DNA of 64,000 bases from assembly GCA_047967505.1 (NCBI GenBank), contig CM106539.1; one strand, given 5' to 3'. A program made the translations under genes and the position numbers. This document shows, piece after piece, positions 57,851 through 64,000 of the stretch (position 1 is the stretch's first letter; each line of letters starts with the position of its first letter). The notes under the pieces are model-generated. The model worked only from the letters and a program-made list of their open reading frames with translations. It was not told the DNA's origin and did no database searches. Origin of the DNA: Dipteris shenzhenensis. Its lineage: Eukaryota > Polypodiophyta > Polypodiopsida > Gleicheniales.

Positions 57851-58689
57851 AAAATTCAGATAATGATAATGCTGAGGTGTACCGTACTTGTCATGATGAT
57901 GGGATGGAATCGATGAAAGATGAGAATATATGGAAGAATTGAGAGAGCCAAAAGAGCTAAAAGAGTTCTCAAATAACCCCTACTCTATACCGAATGTTTT
58001 TCAACACTGGATAAGACGTTAAGATAAGAATATACAAGAATAAATAATCAAGGCAATGTTAGACAGCAAACAAAATTCTATAACAAACAAAAATCCTCAA
58101 GAATGTATTGGAAAGACTTCAAAAGGACAAACTTCAAATCTCACATAAAAATTAACATTTAGGCAAGATGGTTTCAAAAAATCACACTGCAATAATCCTT
58201 GTTTTCTTAATGTAGTTGTTTTAACTTCTGCTTCATCTATAATTTTTCCTAGTGGTGTCTCATTTTTGGTACATGTTCTTGCCGATGCTAGAGCTTCACG
58301 AATAAGTGGTTCAACCCTAATGTAATCTATTCAATCATGATGCAGTGTCCATTCCGTGCCATTGGAATGTGGACATATTTATTCATTCATGGTTCTATGT
58401 TTTCATTTCCCATCATCATGCATGGATGTCATTATATTTTATGGATTCCCATTCTTGACATGTTGCTATAAAATGGTGGCAGTAGATTCACATATACACT
58501 TTTATTGTACTTGAGCACATTATCATATTATGTACTATAGGTTAGTTTTTTTTGCACTATAATAAGGTTAGCATTATGGAAGCTTTTAGGTCCATATATT
58601 TCAAATCTTCCCATTGTGTGTGCTAGGAATTAAAGGTGAAATAGGAAACTGTACTAAATTAGAGAGTAATCACACTAAGGCAGCATTTA

Positions 58690-59850
58690 CACCATTGGGA
58701 ATGTGAAGGATTGTGAACCAGGTTCTTTGCTAGCATTATGCTACTCACATTGTCACAAAACATCACAACACAATCGTTAATGTATACTCCCAAATCACTA
58801 AGCAATAATCTCAGCCATGTCTCCTCACATGTTGTAATGGCGGCTCCACAACATTCAACTTACGTGCTTGACAAAGCCATGGTAGGTTGCTTCTTACTAC
58901 TCCAACTTACCAACCTTACCAAACTAATAATTGGTTTCTCCAATCAAACATATTGTTGATGGCAGCATAAGTCTTTAGAAGTTTATCCTTCTTCCATCAA
59001 CTGCATACAAATCTTCATAGGTCTTTATTTGCACAGGTTTCTTTTTGCTCCCCAAAAAGATTGGAATTGCTTTTTGATTCTACCTTGAATCATATCTTCT
59101 CCTATATATAGTCAACCCATTTCATTGTTCAAGTAGGCCACTGCTCTCTTTTCAGTTGGTTACTCCTTTGGGGCCGGCTTCTCTTTTCAGTTGGTTACTC
59201 CTTTGGGGCTGGCTACTCTAGGTTGTTCTCCTTAACCTTGGGTTTTATTTATTATGGCTAGAACCATTCATTTATTAATGTGAAGGATTGTGGACCGGGT
59301 TCTTTGCTAGCATTATGCTACTCACATTGTCTCAAAACATCACAACACAACCGTTAATGTATACTCCCAAATCACTAAGCAATAATCTCAGCCATGTCTC
59401 CTCACATGCTGCAATGGCGGCTCCATGATATTCAACTTCTGTGCTTGACAAAGCCATGGTAGGTTGCTTCTTACTACTCCAACTTACCAACCTTACCAAA
59501 CTAATAATTGGTTTCTCCAATCAAACATATTGTTGATGGTAGCATAAGTCGCTAGAAGTCTATCCTTCTTCCATCAGTTGCATACAAATCTTCATAGGTC
59601 TTTATTTGCACAGGTTTCTTTTTGCTCCCCAAAAAGATTGGAATTGCTTTCTGATTCTGCCTTGAATCATATCTTCTCCTATATATAGTCAACCCATTTC
59701 GTTGTTCAAGTAGGCCGCTGCTTTCTTTTCAGTTGGTTACTCCTTCAGCACCGGCTTCTCTTTTCAGTTGGTTACTCCTTTGGCACTGGCTACTCTAGGT
59801 TGTTCTCCTTTACCTTGGGTTTCATTTATTATGGCTAGAACCATTCATTT
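58690..59850 (-). pseudogene. Duplicated copia RNase H fragments, right copy
   Basis: Two tandem units mirror 28,405-29,575. The unit nearer the outer edge (59,332-59,520) encodes a 62-residue frame identical to the left arm's first unit, ending VVMF. The inner unit (58,738-58,959) has lost the frame. Both leaders here keep the TATA-like ctatatatagtc string. Confidence 0.85.
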
Positions 59851-59859
59851 TGGACTGTG

Positions 59860-60883
59860 TGATGCTCATGGGCTCATCGCCATTATCCTAGGGTTTTTAG
59901 AGGCTGCCTTCTTCACTCATGGGATGATTATAGCTTGTCTTACTAGACCTTTGGAATCAACCATTGCTGTGTTGAAATATTCATCAAGCTTGACCCAGAC
60001 TCTTCACAAATGGAGGAAGGATACACGTCTTCCTTCTATGCAAGTAACAAGGAACTCCCTGCCAAAACCGATATGCAACTATGTGTGCACAAACAATTTT
60101 GTTGTCTCCCCCATAGCCAGTTTATCATGATCTTTGCAATGTCCACAACAGCATATTTGTTTGAGGAATTCTTATGCAACTTCCATCCCTCCACAGTTGG
60201 TTTGGTGCACCTCATTAGCCAAAGTGGTTTGCTTGCAACTCCAAACTCCATCCCCCCAAGATCCTAGGATCATGATGTTCCTCCGAGGAAGAGGTAGCCT
60301 TGCATGGGAGAAAATAGAATTTCCTCTTCCTTATATCTTTAGAAAACTAGAAAACTGCCTCTCTTTGTCTTAAAGAGGGATGCCATTTGGAATTAATAGT
60401 TGAAAATAGGGCAAACCACGCCCAAAATTCAATGAGAAGCTGAGGCAACTTACAAGTGAAGGGGAAGACATCTAGAATCTAAATTATAGTTAGGAGTTAC
60501 TAGGATCTCCTCACATTAATATTACCTCTGATCATGAACTGGGATGAAGATTCCTTGGTCTTTTCGAAGATTGTACAAGTTCTTCATATCTTTGCTCTTC
60601 CTTCACATCAGGCTCAACAGCAAGGAAGGATCCTCATATTTCTCCATGAACATCATTGAAAATCAAAGATAATATTAGGACATAAACCAACTATAGGATT
60701 GACACTGATTCTTCATTCTGCTCTTGGATCCCCTCGTATCCCAACAACTTAGACTTCTCTTTGATCTCGGGCCTTACTTTAAGGGCTGCTCTCTCTTCAA
60801 CATGGTTGGTATTCTCAGTCCAATACATCATTCATTGAATTGCTTTATCTCTCAAAACAGGCTTTTGTCCTCACTCCGTAGAT
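59860..60883. other. Outer part of right arm, no recognised gene
   Basis: Partner of 26,733-28,400 without the 626 bp left-only segment. Open frames at 59,768-60,373 are conserved at sequence level with the left arm but not in reading frame, so no protein is supported. Confidence 0.5.
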
Positions 60884-60889
60884 AGTCTA

Positions 60890-60967
60890 AGCTCTCTCCC
60901 TCTCCCTCTCCCTCTCCCTCTCCCTCTCCCTCTCCCTCCCTCCCTCCCTCTCTCTCTCTCTCTCTCT
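60890..60967. repeat. (CCCTCT)n then (CT)n simple repeat
   Basis: About eight ccctct hexamers pass into ccctccctccctcc and then a CT run. It starts within about 10 bp of the palindrome's right edge. Confidence 0.93.
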
Positions 60968-61069
60968 CCTCCCGCTCCCCTCCCCTTGCTCTTTTGCTTC
61001 CCTTCTTTCCTTCCCTGCATTAATGCAAGGGGCTGCACATGTTTTTTTTTTTGTTGCTGTAGTGAGAGA

Positions 61070-61290
61070 GCTACCCTACCCTACCCTCCCTTCCCTCTCC
61101 CTCTTCCCTCCTCTCTCCTTCCCTCTCCACCTCCCCCCACCCCCCCTCTCTCTCTACTCCTCTCTGTCTCTCTTCTCTTACCTTCTTTCCTCCCCCAAGG
61201 CTTCCCCCTCTCTTTCCCCCTCCATTCCATGTGTCTCCCCCTTCTCCTCCCTTTTCCTTCTTTCCCTCTCTTTCCCCCTCTATCAAGATG
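61070..61290. repeat. Polypyrimidine tract
   Basis: About 220 bp of nearly pure C/T on the plus strand. Opposite-strand frames rich in Gly, Glu and Arg and plus-strand frames rich in Pro, Leu and Ser are artefacts of composition. Confidence 0.85.
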
Positions 61291-64000
61291 CATCATTTAA
61301 AGATGTGCGCTTCACTCAGTGTAAACATATCTTAAAAAACTTTTGTAACTATTGCAAATTGTTTATAAAGTTCTTTGATTCTTTGAGATTATACCGATGT
61401 TGCTTTCTGAAACTTTGAAAGGTGTTTATGGGCACCAGTATTAAGTCTTGGCGATTTTTGAGTTCCAAAAGTGTAAAAGGTGTTTATTAACACTGTTACT
61501 AAGTCTTGCAGATTTTAGAAGACTCTAATGGTGGTAAATTAATCTCATGCATGGACCTTAACTATAAAATATAAATATAAATAAATAAATATTATATATA
61601 TAATATTTTCATAGATTTTTGTATATTTAAATTATTAATAAATTAAGAAAAAGTTAGTTCTTAAAAGAGGATTGAATTTCTTTAAAATGAATATTTATAC
61701 TAGGATTTTTGCAATATAGATAAGGTATGAATTATGTTTTTTGCATTATTAGTTTAAAATAATAGTGTGAGTAAATATAATTTTTATTGAGAAAGGATAG
61801 TGTCAAAAAGTAAACTTTTAATTTGGGAGGGGTAATCAAAACTCGTCCAAGATGGCCCACTCCTCTTGAATGCCATTTGGGCCTGATGTGGGGAAGGTGC
61901 ACATAGGAGTAGGGCTAGGGGGAGGGGGGGGGGATGGTTTGGGTGGTCCCTCCTGTAAGGGGAACAATCAACAAGGGCTCTCTCCAGGCCTTCCCACCCT
62001 CCACCTCAACATACTATCATCCCACACCTTGGAGCACTCTCATTGGTACACCTCAAATCCCTCCCTAATATCCTTGAAATTATGAAACACTAATTGAAGG
62101 CCCTTTTGAGACCCCATTTCTCCCCTAATGCTTATAAAGAGAGATTGCAAAATTTATTATGTGGTTATGACATTGCCAGAAAGTAAACTTTTGATTCTCG
62201 GATGACATTTTCATAGAGTAAACTTTCCATTTGGGAGGGATTTTGGATTAGTCCAAGTGTAGACATACAAGTACAAAATTAATGAAATAAGTGTTTTTGG
62301 TAAAATTCTAAAATTGGACTTTATTAAAGTACAAATATGTTGAATAGTGTGTTGTAGACATTGACTAGGCTGAGCAAGGCTTGAATGATGTGAGATGTGG
62401 TGAGGCTAGACCATCACTATGTGAAGATAGTTTCCCATGTCTCTTGGGTGAATTGCCCATTTGTCAGCCACTTGTGGACCCTCATCATATGTGGCAAGGG
62501 CACACAAGTTTGCTAGCCCAAGGTTTGTGTGGGAGCTAGTGAAAGGGAGATTTTGAGTAGCATCATAGTAAATACATTTATGTAACATGCAATAACTGGT
62601 ATGAAGGAGAAGCAATTTGTTTGGTGAAATGAAATTAATCTAGACATCCCCATTTCCTTAAAATGGAGGAGCTTTGAAAAGGTTGATGTTGAGGGATCCT
62701 GGAAAAAGATATGGCTATTGTCATATAAAACCACTTGACCATGGGAGCTTATAGATCACTTAGTCAAATTCATGTCAAAATATATGCTTCAAAATTTCAT
62801 AGCTTACTAGCAAGGCAAATAGCTCAAGGTATGCCTTGCGAACTTCTATAAGGATATAAAATTCATAGCGATAGTTTTTGCTAAAACACACGCACACACA
62901 CAAGACAACAAGGACAAAATTCTCTACACACCATTCACTCTTAAGGGATTCCCCTAAATGCGTTCACTTATATACACATCTTTAAATTGGTTGAGCACCC
63001 ATACTTGTGGTTGGGCGCACACCTATGCCACAAAGAGGAAGAGAATATGGAGAGAAATCTCTATAGACCATTCACTATTAAGTGATTAACATATTCTCAT
63101 TAGAATGATAAATAAGGATGTGAATAGGGTGGTCATTATTCTTAAAGTTTATCTAAATGGTGTCCTAGGCTATGTATAATGCAATGCTGGAACTATACTT
63201 AGCTTGATCATTTCTGAATTATTGGCAATTAAAAAAACCTTGGCAAATGCAAAAAACCATGCAACTTCTACATTATCTTTGGCAACCTTAGGATGAGAAC
63301 CAAATGCCAAATTGTAAAGTATCATCTATAACATACTAAAATAGTTGGATTGACAAACTGACTACAGTTAATGCTGCAGGTAAAAGACACTTTTATGTTC
63401 TGTAGAGCTTGTAGCTTGCTTATAGAGTGAACCTATGAACCATCTCTTCTCTTCTCTATTCTCTATATCTCTTAAGGAGAAGGTGCCACATGGCGTTCAA
63501 TGGCAACATCAGCATCGTTCTTGCAAGGTGAGGCCCCCAAATGACAATAGCATTTTTAGCCCCTCGCCACCTCCTCGTCAGCCAAGCACAGCCGTGGGGA
63601 AAATTGATGTCGCAAATTCAAACCATGTGTGTATGCAAGATGCGTGAAAGAACGGCATTTCAAATCAAAAGGAGAAGTGTTCAAAAGACAAACCATTTGC
63701 GAGGGAGTTCCCTGAAAGAATGACAGGCGTTTGAAATCCAAAGAGAAAGCATTCGTGAGCCAAAGTGGGGTGATTTTGCAATCTCCGGAGAGCGATGTAC
63801 TTGTGGTGCTTTTGAAAAAGTTTCATGCGCATTTGGTTCTAAATTTCATCCAAAGTTCTAAGTGATATGAGTAATTGGTGGATTTTGAGTACCTCTTCTG
63901 AGGTCGAGACTTACAAGATACCAGTGGACATTTGAGCTACGTTCCTATCGAGAACGGGAAGCTAGACTACTAGTTGACAAGCCGAGCAACTACGCATGCG
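61291..64000. other. Gene-free stretch at the window end
   Basis: 61,320-61,860 is AT-rich. 61,860-62,760 holds only short frames. A short CA run lies at about 62,887. A 70-codon frame at 63,435-63,647 ends with no recognised domain; a gt after ttcttgcaag (about 63,526) could be a splice donor, but nothing supports an exon. The window may stop within an unrecognised gene. Confidence 0.4.

Larger units (their letters stand above)
26733..60883. repeat. Large imperfect palindrome (inverted duplication) with 4.1 kb spacer
   Basis: Reverse-complement homology pairs 26,733-43,179 with 47,303-60,883. Outer edges: ctacggagtgagga on the left and tcctcactccgtag on the right. Inner edges: attgtttagttgaga at about 43,165-43,179 and tctcaactaaacaat at 47,303. 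Paired blocks (left/right): 26,733-27,642 with about 59,976-60,883; 28,269-30,955 with 57,297-59,975; 34,300-38,398 with 53,125-57,240; 38,399-38,945 with 51,373-51,925; 38,946-40,401 with 49,155-50,753; 41,729-43,179 with 47,303-49,150. Sampled stretches differ by a few percent. No target-site duplication is visible at the outer edges. Confidence 0.95.
47303..60883 (-). repeat. Palindrome right arm (~13.6 kb)
   Basis: Reverse complement of the left arm. Private segments are about 48,710-49,045 (gag piece lost in the left arm), 50,754-51,372, and 51,926-53,124. Shared features appear in mirror order from 60,883 downwards. Confidence 0.93.

Noticed and set aside
26733-60883. One giant foldback or Maverick-type transposon with the arms as terminal inverted repeats
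   Set aside because: No target-site duplication at the outer edges, no capsid, polymerase B or transposase genes inside, and the inner edge cuts a Ty3 element. Inverted duplication is simpler.
61071-61296. Gly/Glu/Arg-rich frames resembling RGG-type proteins
   Set aside because: Antisense of a nearly pure polypyrimidine tract; composition alone explains them.

Overview
This window reads as nuclear DNA of a land plant with a large, repeat-rich genome. It holds Ty1/copia and Ty3/gypsy relics, LINE relics, a Penelope-like retroelement, long dinucleotide microsatellites and one spliced gene with a ~6 kb intron. That gene encodes a homologue of CCDC103 (DNAAF19), a factor for assembling ciliary dynein arms. 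Only land plants that make flagellated sperm are expected to keep it, which points to a fern, lycophyte, bryophyte, cycad or Ginkgo rather than a conifer or flowering plant. A fern or cycad/Ginkgo is my best guess from intron size and repeat load. I cannot name the species.

Layout. 1-13.3 kb holds old transposon debris (PIF1/Helitron-type helicase tail, copia gag, Ty3 gag), long GA/CT runs and small tandem duplications. 13.3-20.6 kb is the CCDC103-like gene on the + strand: coding exon 1 at 13,338-13,496, an intron of about 5,980 bp carrying a reversed Ty3 integrase relic, and exon 2 at 19,477-20,517 followed by AATAAA. 20.7-26.7 kb holds a copia RT relic, a young short non-autonomous copia element (21,403-23,540, near-identical LTRs, tRNA-Met primer site), a reversed LINE and a reversed LTR with primer site.

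26.7-60.9 kb is dominated by one imperfect palindrome. The left arm (26,733-43,179) reappears in reverse order and orientation as the right arm (47,303-60,883), around a 4.1 kb unique spacer. About 11 kb is shared; visible divergence is a few percent, with several indels private to one arm. Both arms carry a duplicated copia RNase H fragment, a Penelope-like retroelement with a recognisable YVDD reverse transcriptase, a minisatellite, a foldback hairpin and the gag of a Ty3 element. The inner breakpoint cuts that Ty3 element, so only the left copy continues into pol, in the spacer. The arms share old frameshifts, so the elements were already dead when the inversion-duplication formed. 60.9-64 kb is polypyrimidine DNA and sequence with no recognisable gene.

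The only likely functional host gene is the CCDC103 homologue; everything else recognisable is mobile-element derived. No tRNA, rRNA, organelle insertion or CRISPR-like array was seen. All homology calls come from reading motifs, without database searches.
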